Assembly: GCF_000566685.1 (NCBI RefSeq)
Contig: NZ_AZQN01000008.1
Coordinates: 1-64,000, forward strand
DNA from: Dyadobacter tibetensis Y620-1
GTDB lineage: Bacteria > Bacteroidota > Bacteroidia > Cytophagales > Spirosomataceae
Reading direction: 5' to 3'
Length of the DNA stretch: 64,000 bases
Positions 45,886 through 54,032 of this stretch are shown piece by piece (position 1 is the stretch's first letter; the number at the start of each line of letters is the position of its first letter). The position numbers were made by a program, and so were the translations under genes. The notes beneath the pieces were generated by a model. The model was not told the origin of the DNA. It made no database searches and saw only the letters and a list, made by a program, of their open reading frames with translations.

Positions 45886-46563
45886 ATGCGTAAAATGTAC
45901 CGTTTTCTTCAGATTGCACTCATCGCCTTCCCATTCTTGGCCATGAAACAAGACAAGCCACTTCGGGTAATATTTTTTGGTGACTCCATTACTCAGGCAG
46001 GGGTGGGCCCTAACGGCTATATCACCAAGGCCGGTGAGCTGTTGAAAGCAGAGGGAAAGTCTTCTCAGTTTGAGCTTATGGGAGCCGGCATTGGGGGTAA
46101 TAAAGTTTACGATTTATACCTACGAATGGAGGAAGATGTTCTGGCAAAGAAACCCGATGTCGTATTTATTTATGTAGGCATCAACGACGTATGGCACAAA
46201 GCTTCCTCCGGAACGGGTACTGACCCCGATAAATACGTGAAATTTTATGAGGCTATTATTAAAAAACTAAAAGCTCAGAATATTCGCACTATCTTATGTA
46301 CCCCAACGGTTATTGGAGAGAAAACCGACAATTCTAACCAGCAGGATGGAGATTTAAATCAATATAGTAAACTTATTCGCGACATCGCTGCCCGCAACAA
46401 TCTACAGCTATTAGATCTCCGTGTAGCATTTATGGACTACCTTAAAGCCAATAACCCGGACAATAAGGAGAAAGGGGTGTTAACCACAGACCGGGTGCAC
46501 CTTACTGACGGAGGTAACGCTTTTCTGGCACAAAAGATGGTCGAAGCTCTGCTTACAAAATAG
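45886..46563 (+). CDS. SGNH/GDSL-type hydrolase
   Basis: A 225-residue exported esterase-like protein with a signal segment (about 5-20). It has block I FFGDSIT (about 30-36) with nucleophile Ser, block II G-A-G-I-G-G-N-K (about 67-74), block III VGINDVW (about 98-104), and block V DRVHLT (about 204-209) with the catalytic Asp and His. It probably removes ester groups, such as acetyl, from sugars or lipids outside the cytoplasm. It is a single gene with a strong bidirectional terminator after it. Confidence 0.9.
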   Translation: MRKMYRFLQIALIAFPFLAMKQDKPLRVIFFGDSITQAGVGPNGYITKAGELLKAEGKSSQFELMGAGIGGNKVYDLYLRMEEDVLAKKPDVVFIYVGINDVWHKASSGTGTDPDKYVKFYEAIIKKLKAQNIRTILCTPTVIGEKTDNSNQQDGDLNQYSKLIRDIAARNNLQLLDLRVAFMDYLKANNPDNKEKGVLTTDRVHLTDGGNAFLAQKMVEALLTK

Positions 46564-46589
46564 TGGTGCCTATACTGGCCAAAATAGAA

Positions 46590-46619
46590 CAGGACCTGAA
46601 AAAATTATTTCAGGTCCTG
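46590..46619. terminator. Bidirectional terminator
   Basis: A perfect 12-bp stem CAGGACCTGAAA (46590-46601) / TTTCAGGTCCTG (46608-46619) with A/T-rich loop, between the convergent hydrolase and nucleotidyltransferase genes. Confidence 0.75.
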
Positions 46620-46646
46620 CATTGATTATAGGGAAGTAGGCTACTA

Positions 46647-47546
46647 TTAGGCCCAGAGATTACCCGGATACTTACCTTCTTCATGTAAGGCAGTAAGTGC
46701 AGCTTGTACCTTAGGTTTATCATCTGGATAGGTCACACCAAACCAGTCGGAAGTAGACCGAAAAACGCGGCAATTGCCCAGGTCGTTTTTAATAATATGA
46801 GACATCACTGTGGGGATGTAAAATTCTGCTTTGGGAGAATGAAGATTTTCTCTGGCATAAATGTCAAAAAGGTTCTTCGTAATGGGGAACATCGACGGCT
46901 TAAAGCCCCAAAAGTTCATTGAAACCGGTGTTTCTGGAGCCAACTCGGTGAGTACCTCCTCCTCTTCGTAATAAATTTTCCCGTCCTTCGGGAAGATTTT
47001 AGTACGCTCAGTTACCTCTTCCAGGTTGTGATCGTCGCGCTCAACACATACCCCACGGGATACGGTACCATTTTCGGACAGGGTTCGTTTTAGCTCATAG
47101 CCAATCATAGCATGCTGATTCTCATCACCATCTTCACTCAGGAACTTAGCCATGGTAGCGAAGGCATCATAGCCATAAAAATCGTCTGCATTAATTACAG
47201 CAAAGGGGGTGTGGGTCTGTTCCCAGGCACAAAGCGTAGCATGACCGGTTCCCCATGGTTTGGTACGTTCGATGGGTCCAAGATCCTCTGGAACATAGGA
47301 CTGCACACCTTGAATGGCAAATTCATAATCTATTTTACCCTTTAGTTTAGGGGCAAACAAGGCTTCTGCCTGATCCTTAATCTCCTGACGAACAATGAAT
47401 ACGACTTTCCCAAATCCACTGCGAATAGCATCGTGTAAAGAATAATCGATAATAGTTTCCCCATTAGGTCCAAACTCGTCGAGTTGCTTGATACCACCGT
47501 AACGGCTTCCAATGCCTGCGGCCAGGATTAATAGTGTTGGTTTCAT
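46647..47546 (-). CDS. Sugar-phosphate nucleotidyltransferase
   Basis: A 299-residue cytoplasmic enzyme of the NTP-transferase family that joins a sugar-1-phosphate to a nucleotide. The N-terminal nucleotide motif is L-A-A-G-I-G-S-R-Y-G-G-I-K-Q (about 8-21), followed by P-W-G-T-G-H-A (about 96-102) and the metal-binding V-I-N-A-D-D-F-Y-G (about 116-124). The spaced G-G-I-K-Q is typical of UDP- and NDP-sugar pyrophosphorylases. The nucleotide and sugar cannot be named from sequence alone. It is followed by the hydrolase terminator. Confidence 0.87.
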   Translation of the reverse strand: MKPTLLILAAGIGSRYGGIKQLDEFGPNGETIIDYSLHDAIRSGFGKVVFIVRQEIKDQAEALFAPKLKGKIDYEFAIQGVQSYVPEDLGPIERTKPWGTGHATLCAWEQTHTPFAVINADDFYGYDAFATMAKFLSEDGDENQHAMIGYELKRTLSENGTVSRGVCVERDDHNLEEVTERTKIFPKDGKIYYEEEEVLTELAPETPVSMNFWGFKPSMFPITKNLFDIYARENLHSPKAEFYIPTVMSHIIKNDLGNCRVFRSTSDWFGVTYPDDKPKVQAALTALHEEGKYPGNLWA

Positions 47547-47666
47547 GAATTATAGTTGCTAAAATAATACCACCCCTATGGGCGTTCAAACTTGGTCAGA
47601 GAGACAGAAGGCCCCTACTTTCTACTCATTACTTTGGAGCAAATTAAAAACTTTCTGCCGGATAAT

Positions 47667-47699
47667 AGAAACGCACCGCGGGTTCCACGGTGCGTTTCT
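47667..47699. terminator. Stem-loop between erpA-like gene and nucleotidyltransferase
   Basis: A perfect 12-bp stem AGAAACGCACCG (47667-47678) / CGGTGCGTTTCT (47688-47699) with a 9-base loop. Its minus-strand position directly after the iron-sulfur carrier gene suggests it ends that gene. Confidence 0.65.
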
Positions 47700-47723
47700 A
47701 TTAATTAAATAATTTTAATATAA

Positions 47724-48050
47724 TTATACGGCAAAACTTTCACCACATCCACAAGTTCTCGTCGCGTTAGGATTCACGAATTGAAACCCTTTTCCGTTCA
47801 GCCCGTCGGAGAACTCCAGATTGGTACCTGCTAAATATAAAATACTTTTTTTATCGACAATAATCTTAATACCCTTGTCCTCAAATACCATATCGGTAGG
47901 TAAGGAATCAGAATTAAACTCAAGATTATATGTCAATCCGGAACAACCTCCACCCAATACGCCTACTCTGATCTGAAAATCATCAGCATGGCCATCGGCA
48001 GTACGTAATTCGATAATTTTATTTTTTGCTTCTTCGCTAACCGTAATCAT
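47724..48050 (-). CDS. A-type iron-sulfur carrier (IscA/ErpA/SufA-like)
   Basis: A 108-residue Fe-S cluster assembly carrier with the invariant three cysteines: C36 in GGGCSG and C100/C102 in RTCGCGESF. It receives or transfers 2Fe-2S or 4Fe-4S clusters in the cytoplasm. Length and motif spacing are those of ErpA/IscA proteins, and no extra domains are present. It is single on its strand, upstream of the nucleotidyltransferase. The exact subclass (IscA, SufA or ErpA) cannot be fixed from this sequence. Confidence 0.92.
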   Translation of the reverse strand: MITVSEEAKNKIIELRTADGHADDFQIRVGVLGGGCSGLTYNLEFNSDSLPTDMVFEDKGIKIIVDKKSILYLAGTNLEFSDGLNGKGFQFVNPNATRTCGCGESFAV

Positions 48051-48167
48051 GATCGTCTTTTTTTGTTTCCCTTCCTCCTAAACGTGCATTTTAATTAAGA
48101 AAGTTCATGGAGAAATGACTTTATGTGATAAGTGTCTGTTTCAATATTAATCAATAGATTTTTTATA

Positions 48168-48311
48168 TTATTTTTTGGCTTCCTCTCGGTTCCATTTTTC
48201 GTGATCGGTTAAGCTCTCACGGGGCGAAAGCTCAGTTGTCCTTTGGTCATCCTTCGTTTTGAAAAAGGGTAGCAAACCATTCCATGCCAGCAATATAAAG
48301 GCAGCCAGCGC
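48168..48311 (-). CDS. Start-less 47-codon frame following thrB
   Basis: Immediately after the thrB stop codon (48312-48314) the same frame stays open for 47 codons to a TAA at 48168. It encodes a hydrophobic stretch (ALAAFILLAWNGLLPFF) and then a charged tail (RESLTDHEKWNREEAKK). It looks like a small single-pass membrane protein of the kind seen in Cytophagales, but it has no ATG or GTG; only a TTG at codon 7 could start it. It may be a decapitated small gene or a stop-readthrough extension. Confidence that it is a working gene is low. Confidence 0.35.
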   Translation of the reverse strand, partial: ALAAFILLAWNGLLPFFKTKDDQRTTELSPRESLTDHEKWNREEAKK

Positions 48312-49250
48312 TTAAGCTTGATCCAGTATGGTTGCACCTTGCATATTGATACATGAGACATGCATGTGGCAGTCGATATTCACTTTGTTGAACTCATCTT
48401 TCATGGCTTGAGCCACAAGCATTGCTGTTTCCTGTCCACGACTTAATGCAAACATGGAAGGACCGGAACCGGAAATGCTACAACCGAGTGCTCCCGCATC
48501 TAAGGCCGCCTGCTTCACGAGTCCAAACTGCGGAATCAGGATAGAACGTACGGGCTCAATGATCACATCCACCATAGAACGTTTGATGCGTTCATAATCT
48601 GACTGCATCAGGCCACTCACCATCCCTGCCACATTACCCATCTGCGTAATGGTGTCTTTTAGGCTGACCTCATCCCTTAGAATGTATCGAGCATCTTTGG
48701 TATTAATCTCAATATCCGGATGAACCAATGTGCAATATAAATCAGTAGGACAAGGGATGGAAAATACATCGAGGGGATCATAACTACGAATCACAACGAA
48801 GCCGCCTAACAAAGCGGGCCCAACATTGTCGGCATGAGCCGAACCGGAAGCGGTTCGCTCTCCTTCCATAGCAAATCGGAGCAGCTCAGAACGGGTAAGC
48901 GGATTATCCAACAAGGCATTGAGTGCTATTACGCCGGCCACAGCACTGGCAGCACTCGACCCCATACCGCTTCCTAAGGGCATGTTTTTATGTAGGACGA
49001 CTTCGGCACCGAAGTCGTCGATACCCAAGTGCTTCAGCATATGCAACATCACTACCGTTACCGCATTACGATCGGCTTCCCGAGGCAGTCTCCCCTCATC
49101 ACCATGAATGTCGGCAATCACCAAGCCAGGCTCCTCACGCCGCCTGATCTCGACTACATCTCCCGGCTCTTCTATGGCGAAACCAAAAATATCGAAGCCA
49201 CAGGCCACATTGGCAACCGTTGCCGGTGCATAAGCTTTTATATAATTCAC
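48312..49250 (-). CDS. thrB: Homoserine kinase
   Basis: A 312-residue GHMP-family kinase that phosphorylates homoserine in threonine synthesis. It shows the ATP-binding P-L-G-S-G-M-G-S-S-A-A-S (about 91-102), the N-terminal APATVANVACGFDIFG (about 8-23), and the C-terminal GCSISGSGPSMFAL (about 255-268). It is cytoplasmic. It lies 75 bases downstream of the aspartokinase-homoserine dehydrogenase gene in the same direction, forming a thrAB operon. Threonine synthase (thrC), which usually follows, is not present in this window. Confidence 0.94.
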   Translation of the reverse strand: MNYIKAYAPATVANVACGFDIFGFAIEEPGDVVEIRRREEPGLVIADIHGDEGRLPREADRNAVTVVMLHMLKHLGIDDFGAEVVLHKNMPLGSGMGSSAASAVAGVIALNALLDNPLTRSELLRFAMEGERTASGSAHADNVGPALLGGFVVIRSYDPLDVFSIPCPTDLYCTLVHPDIEINTKDARYILRDEVSLKDTITQMGNVAGMVSGLMQSDYERIKRSMVDVIIEPVRSILIPQFGLVKQAALDAGALGCSISGSGPSMFALSRGQETAMLVAQAMKDEFNKVNIDCHMHVSCINMQGATILDQA

Positions 49251-49325
49251 TGAAATCGAAAAGTTTTATCAGATGGTTTCACCTTTAGGCCTGCAGGGCC
49301 TTGGATCCACCAGCATAAATCATAA

Positions 49326-51782
49326 TTAGCCTAAATAACTACTAATGCTCATAATATCGGCAAAGACTCCCGAGGCGGTAACCTCCGCACCTGCCCCAGG
49401 GCCTTTAATTACCAGGGGACGATCCTTATAGCGTTCAGTAACGAAAGACACGATATTGTCGCTTCCCGACAGGTTATAAAATGGATGACTATCATCTACA
49501 GCTTTTAGCTCGACTGTGGCTTTACCATGATCGAGAGAGGCGATGTAACGAAGTTTTTTTCCTTCTGCCGCAGCATTCTCGGCCAACTCGGCGAAATAGG
49601 AATCGGAATTCTCCATCTCCTGGAAGAAATCGTCTACGGTGGCAGCTGCCAAGCAATTTTCAGGTAATATTTTGGCAATGCTAATATCCTCTGGCTCCAG
49701 GGGCACCCCTACTTCTCTGGCCAAAATTAATATTTTACGCGCTACGTCGGCACCACTCAAATCTTCCCGAGGGTCGGGTTCGGTAAAACCCATCGCTTTC
49801 GCTTCTCTTACCACGTCGGCAAACCGTACACCTTTTGTAAAGCTATTGAACAGGTAAGAAAGTGTACCCGAAAGTATGGCTTCTATCTTCAAAAATTTGT
49901 CCCCACTGGCCATTAATCCTTGCATGGTATTGATAATGGGCAGTCCAGCACCTACATTGGTTTCATACAAAAACTTGACACCACGCTTCAGAGCAGTACG
50001 CTGTAGCGACTGATATTCTGCGTACGACCCTGAATTGGCCACTTTATTGGGTGTTACCACCGAAATAGAGGCATCCAGCAGCATATGGTAATATTGAACA
50101 ATATCTTTATCGGAGGTACAGTCTACAAAAACACTATTGGGTAGGTTAAGCTCGATCATACGCTGCACAAAAGCGGGAAGACTGGTCTTTACACCCTCCT
50201 CATCGATACGCTCTTTCCACTTACCCGGGTCGACACCATCGGCGTCTAAGAGCATTTTTTTTGTATTGGTCAGACCGGCAATGTTAAGGTTCAGTAATTT
50301 CTCTTCACGAAGATATTGAGTCTGATTTTTTATCTGGTTGAGCAGCGTCCCTCCGATTAGCCCAACTCCTACGATAAACAAATTCAGTGATCGGGTTTCC
50401 GATTGAAAGAATACACCATGAATTGCATTAAGCGCTTTTGATAAATCATTTCTTGCAATTACCACAGATATATTCAGCTCTGACGAACCCTGTGCAGTAG
50501 CAACAACGTTGATTCCATTTTTACCTAACACAGAAAACAGTTTCCCAGAGACTCCGGAACTCTGCTTCATACCTTCGCCTACGATTGCGATGATAGAAAG
50601 GTTTTTTTGTACCCCCACACTGTCGATATGTCCCAGCTCAATCTCTATAGCAAATTCCTTTTCCAGAATTTCAATGGCTTTATTTGAATTTTTGGGATCG
50701 ATAGAAAAACATATGGAATGCTCCGAAGAGGCCTGAGAAATGAGTATTACACTAATATCATTCTTAGAAAGGGCGGTAAACACTCTTCCTGATATCCCTG
50801 CTACGCCTATCATACCACTCCCTTGAATATTCACCAGGGCGATCTCGTCTATAGATGAAATGCCAGTGATGGCATAGTCCTTTCCGTTGGCCGTTTTCTG
50901 AACATAGGTACCCTCAAAGTCTACATTGAAGGTATTCAATACTTTCAGGGTAATGTTTTTGGCAAAGGCAGGTTGTAGGCTTGGAGGATAGATGACCTTG
51001 GCGCCAAAATGCGATAGTTCCATTGCTTCGGCATAAGAGATAGAAGGAATGGTGAAAGCATTGGCTACTTTCCGGGGATCAGCAGTCATCATACCGTCTA
51101 CATCAGTCCATATTTCAATACACTCTGCTTCCAATGCTGCGGCAATAATAGAAGCAGTATAATCCGATCCACCTCTCCCTAAGGTAGTCGTCACCCCATC
51201 GGCGGTAGAGGCAATAAAGCCTGTAATGCATTGTAAAGCCGTGGACTTAGCAAAATGCTCCAGAATAAGATGATCGGTAAGTTCAAAATCGACCTCAGCC
51301 ATACCAAACTGATCGCTGGTATAGATAATCTGCCGGGCATCGCAGAATGCGGTATTGATGCCTTTGCTAACAAGAACTTCAGAAATGACCAAAGTCGACA
51401 AACGTTCACCAAAACTCATAATGAGATCCAGGGTCCGATCGGAGAGTTCTCTGATCCATGAGACCCCCTTTAGTATATCTCCCAGCTCATTAAAAAGCCC
51501 TCTAACAGCGGCAAAAGTACTACTTTGATGCTTGACCGGTATAAGGGCTCTGACCACGGCAAAATGACGCTCTTCAACGACCTTGAGGAAATCCACATAC
51601 TCTTTATTTCCGGATGCCGCCATCCGACCGATTTCGATCAGCCGGTTGGTAACGCCACCCATGGCCGAAAAAACGACCGCGATTCGTTCATCTTTTGCAA
51701 GATTGTTTTCAATGATACCAATTACCGCTTTAATACTGTCGGCTGTGCCCACAGATGTGCCGCCAAATTTGAGAACCTTCAT
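49326..51782 (-). CDS. thrA: Bifunctional aspartokinase/homoserine dehydrogenase
   Basis: An 818-residue bifunctional enzyme that starts and later continues the threonine/methionine branch. It is taken from the ATG at 51782, giving MKVLKFGGTSVG; an upstream ATG would add 18 odd residues. The aspartokinase domain (1-290) has KFGGTSVG and RGGSDYTASI (about 200-209). Two ACT-type regulatory segments (about 300-450) sense the end product. The homoserine dehydrogenase part (about 465-818) has the NAD motif GVGLIGGTLL (about 467-476) and TNVGAGLPII (about 610-619). It is first in the thrAB operon. Confidence 0.95.
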   Translation of the reverse strand: MKVLKFGGTSVGTADSIKAVIGIIENNLAKDERIAVVFSAMGGVTNRLIEIGRMAASGNKEYVDFLKVVEERHFAVVRALIPVKHQSSTFAAVRGLFNELGDILKGVSWIRELSDRTLDLIMSFGERLSTLVISEVLVSKGINTAFCDARQIIYTSDQFGMAEVDFELTDHLILEHFAKSTALQCITGFIASTADGVTTTLGRGGSDYTASIIAAALEAECIEIWTDVDGMMTADPRKVANAFTIPSISYAEAMELSHFGAKVIYPPSLQPAFAKNITLKVLNTFNVDFEGTYVQKTANGKDYAITGISSIDEIALVNIQGSGMIGVAGISGRVFTALSKNDISVILISQASSEHSICFSIDPKNSNKAIEILEKEFAIEIELGHIDSVGVQKNLSIIAIVGEGMKQSSGVSGKLFSVLGKNGINVVATAQGSSELNISVVIARNDLSKALNAIHGVFFQSETRSLNLFIVGVGLIGGTLLNQIKNQTQYLREEKLLNLNIAGLTNTKKMLLDADGVDPGKWKERIDEEGVKTSLPAFVQRMIELNLPNSVFVDCTSDKDIVQYYHMLLDASISVVTPNKVANSGSYAEYQSLQRTALKRGVKFLYETNVGAGLPIINTMQGLMASGDKFLKIEAILSGTLSYLFNSFTKGVRFADVVREAKAMGFTEPDPREDLSGADVARKILILAREVGVPLEPEDISIAKILPENCLAAATVDDFFQEMENSDSYFAELAENAAAEGKKLRYIASLDHGKATVELKAVDDSHPFYNLSGSDNIVSFVTERYKDRPLVIKGPGAGAEVTASGVFADIMSISSYLG

Positions 51783-51961
51783 TAAAATATTGTATTCGAA
51801 TTGCTGGTACAGAATAATAGAATACAAATATAGCAATTCAAAGACCGCTTACGCCATAATTTGACTAAAAGCATTAAATGGGTTTGGAGAATGGCGAATC
51901 CAGACAAATAGATCGGATCCTACCCCTAATCGATGCTCTTATCCAAGCGTTGCATTGCCCT

Positions 51962-53461
51962 TTAGCGGAATAAGCCTGTATCACCCTTTTCCCATTCCTG
52001 CATCAATTTCTTTACCATTTCGGGACGCTCCCCTGCTATATTCTTCTCTTCGTGGGGGTCAACTCGATGGTCGTAAAGTTCTATGACGGGGGTTTGCTCC
52101 CGGAAATAACGCGTAAACCGATATTGATCTGTGCGCAGGGAGATACCCTTATTAAAATAACTGTAGGCCACCCGGGCAGCCCCCCCCACGCCTGACTTCC
52201 CTAATAATCCCACAAAGCTTTGCCCATCGAGCTTGGCAACAGGATTAACCCCACAAAGCTCCATTAGGGTAGGATATATATCTATACTACTTACAATTTT
52301 ATTTTGTACGAGTCCCTGAGATTTTCCTGGCACTTTCATGATGAGCGCACTCTTTAAAGATACATCGAAAAGGGTATGTTTGCCCCAAACCCTACCGTCA
52401 CCCAAATGCCAGCCGTGATCGCCCCAAAGGACCACGATCGTTTCTTTCTCCAGATTTAAACGCTTCAGCTCGTCTAACACTTTGCCGATTTGCGCGTCGA
52501 CATAACTCACAGCTGCATAATAGCCGTGTGTAACCTTGCGAGCATAGGCATCGGAAACAGGCTGATCCAGAGATGCCTTCTCTTCTCCTAACTGGTACTG
52601 ATTAAATTCGCCGCTTCCATGCAGACTGGCTTCATGAATATGCTGAGGAATATTGGGCGCAGGAGTCAGGGGCAAGGAGTCACGCTGATAGAGATCCCAA
52701 TATTTTTGAGGTGCATTAAAGGGTAAATGAGGTTTAAAAAAACCTACACCTAGCACAAAGGGCTGGTTTCTGACTGCCAATTGCTGCAATTTCTGTACAG
52801 CAAGATTAGCCGTTAGGCCATCGGGATACCCCTCATCATCCACGGGAGCCGATTCGTATGGCTTAACCTTTCCTTTTCTACTTTGCCTGTTACTACCATC
52901 GGCATAGGCAAAAAATGCATTCCAGCCGGTCTCCCATTTCCCCGGATCGAAAAGCATTTCGTCCCAACTGTGGGGTAATTCCAGCCGGTTGCTTTTAGGC
53001 TCTTCGTATCCATATACATATCCGTCAGCGGAATGGCTAATCTTGCCGATCCCTACCGTATAATACCCTTTTCTACGCAATTGGTCTATAAAGGTCTCTG
53101 GAATCTCCGACCTTTCCTTTCCTGCCAGTAATGCTTCCATTGCCGAGTTTTTAAGCTCTGCATTTTGACGGGGCAGTTTGCCCGTAAGCAAACTATAGCG
53201 GGATGCCCCACAAGTGGGCTGCGTTACAAAATGATTGGTAAATAGTATCCCTTGCTTTGCCAGCCGATCCATATTTGGCGTTTTTATTAGGGAATTACCA
53301 TATGCTCCCGTCTCGGGCCGAAGATCATCTATGCAGATGAACAGGATATTAGGTCGGGATGATGGCGCCATGGCCGAGATAATAATGGAAAATAAGATTA
53401 AAAATCCTGCACTGAACCTCAACCATTCCGGTCCTGATACCCTAGGCTTCCAATTGTTCAT
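51962..53461 (-). CDS. Sulfatase (iduronate-2-sulfatase-like)
   Basis: A 499-residue sulfatase from the ATG at 53461, which leaves a signal segment (about 15-30); the longer frame adds 28 unlikely residues. It has the metal-site N-I-L-F-I-C-I-D-D-L-R-P (about 37-48), the formylglycine signature T-C-G-A-S-R (Cys about 82) and the G-D-H-G-W-H-L-G-D site (about 347-355). This is a type I Cys-sulfatase that hydrolyses sulfate esters on sugars. It needs a maturation enzyme for formylglycine, which is not in this window. It stands alone, divergent from the first SusC gene. Confidence 0.92.
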   Translation of the reverse strand: MNNWKPRVSGPEWLRFSAGFLILFSIIISAMAPSSRPNILFICIDDLRPETGAYGNSLIKTPNMDRLAKQGILFTNHFVTQPTCGASRYSLLTGKLPRQNAELKNSAMEALLAGKERSEIPETFIDQLRRKGYYTVGIGKISHSADGYVYGYEEPKSNRLELPHSWDEMLFDPGKWETGWNAFFAYADGSNRQSRKGKVKPYESAPVDDEGYPDGLTANLAVQKLQQLAVRNQPFVLGVGFFKPHLPFNAPQKYWDLYQRDSLPLTPAPNIPQHIHEASLHGSGEFNQYQLGEEKASLDQPVSDAYARKVTHGYYAAVSYVDAQIGKVLDELKRLNLEKETIVVLWGDHGWHLGDGRVWGKHTLFDVSLKSALIMKVPGKSQGLVQNKIVSSIDIYPTLMELCGVNPVAKLDGQSFVGLLGKSGVGGAARVAYSYFNKGISLRTDQYRFTRYFREQTPVIELYDHRVDPHEEKNIAGERPEMVKKLMQEWEKGDTGLFR

Positions 53462-53545
53462 AACTTGATATTTAAATAAAGTAGAATAACTTTTTTCAAC
53501 TCTCCACTCCCACCAAATACTGCCTCCTGCCACTATCAGGAACAA

Positions 53546-54032
53546 AGAAGAATTTATAAAAAAACTACTATGCCCGACGCTGAGCTCCGCACTCTATTCA
53601 CCTGAAGTTTATAATAGCTATCAGGAGCAGGACTAACGTAAAATATCCTATTGTAAAATATTTATAACACCTCAGAAAAAAAATATTAATTGTCATTTTA
53701 TCAGTATAATATTTGTCCTATATTATATTTTACCTTCAAAAAATATAACCTTCTCGGACTTATTTGGAAATAATGAAAAATTCATTCTTACTTTACATTA
53801 AACAAACCAGATCAATATTTTACAATATGAATAAATACTAGAATTATATACTCCATATACATGAATTATCAAATCATTATATTGAATATTTAACATTTTT
53901 CAATTTAATAAAATTTTAATATAACACATAAATTAACCCATATAACAGTCATAATGAACTAAAAGAATAATTCAAATCCGCCATTTCACTCCTATCATTT
54001 ATTCACATTAATTATTCGAAAATTTATAACCT
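53546..54032 (+). promoter_or_regulatory. Long AT-rich leader of the first SusC gene
   Basis: This 487-base stretch between the sulfatase and susC is extremely AT-rich and contains many short A/T words but no open reading frame of interest. It presumably holds the promoter and 5' leader of the SusCD operon. No clear palindrome or sigma/anti-sigma gene is seen in or near it. Confidence 0.4.
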
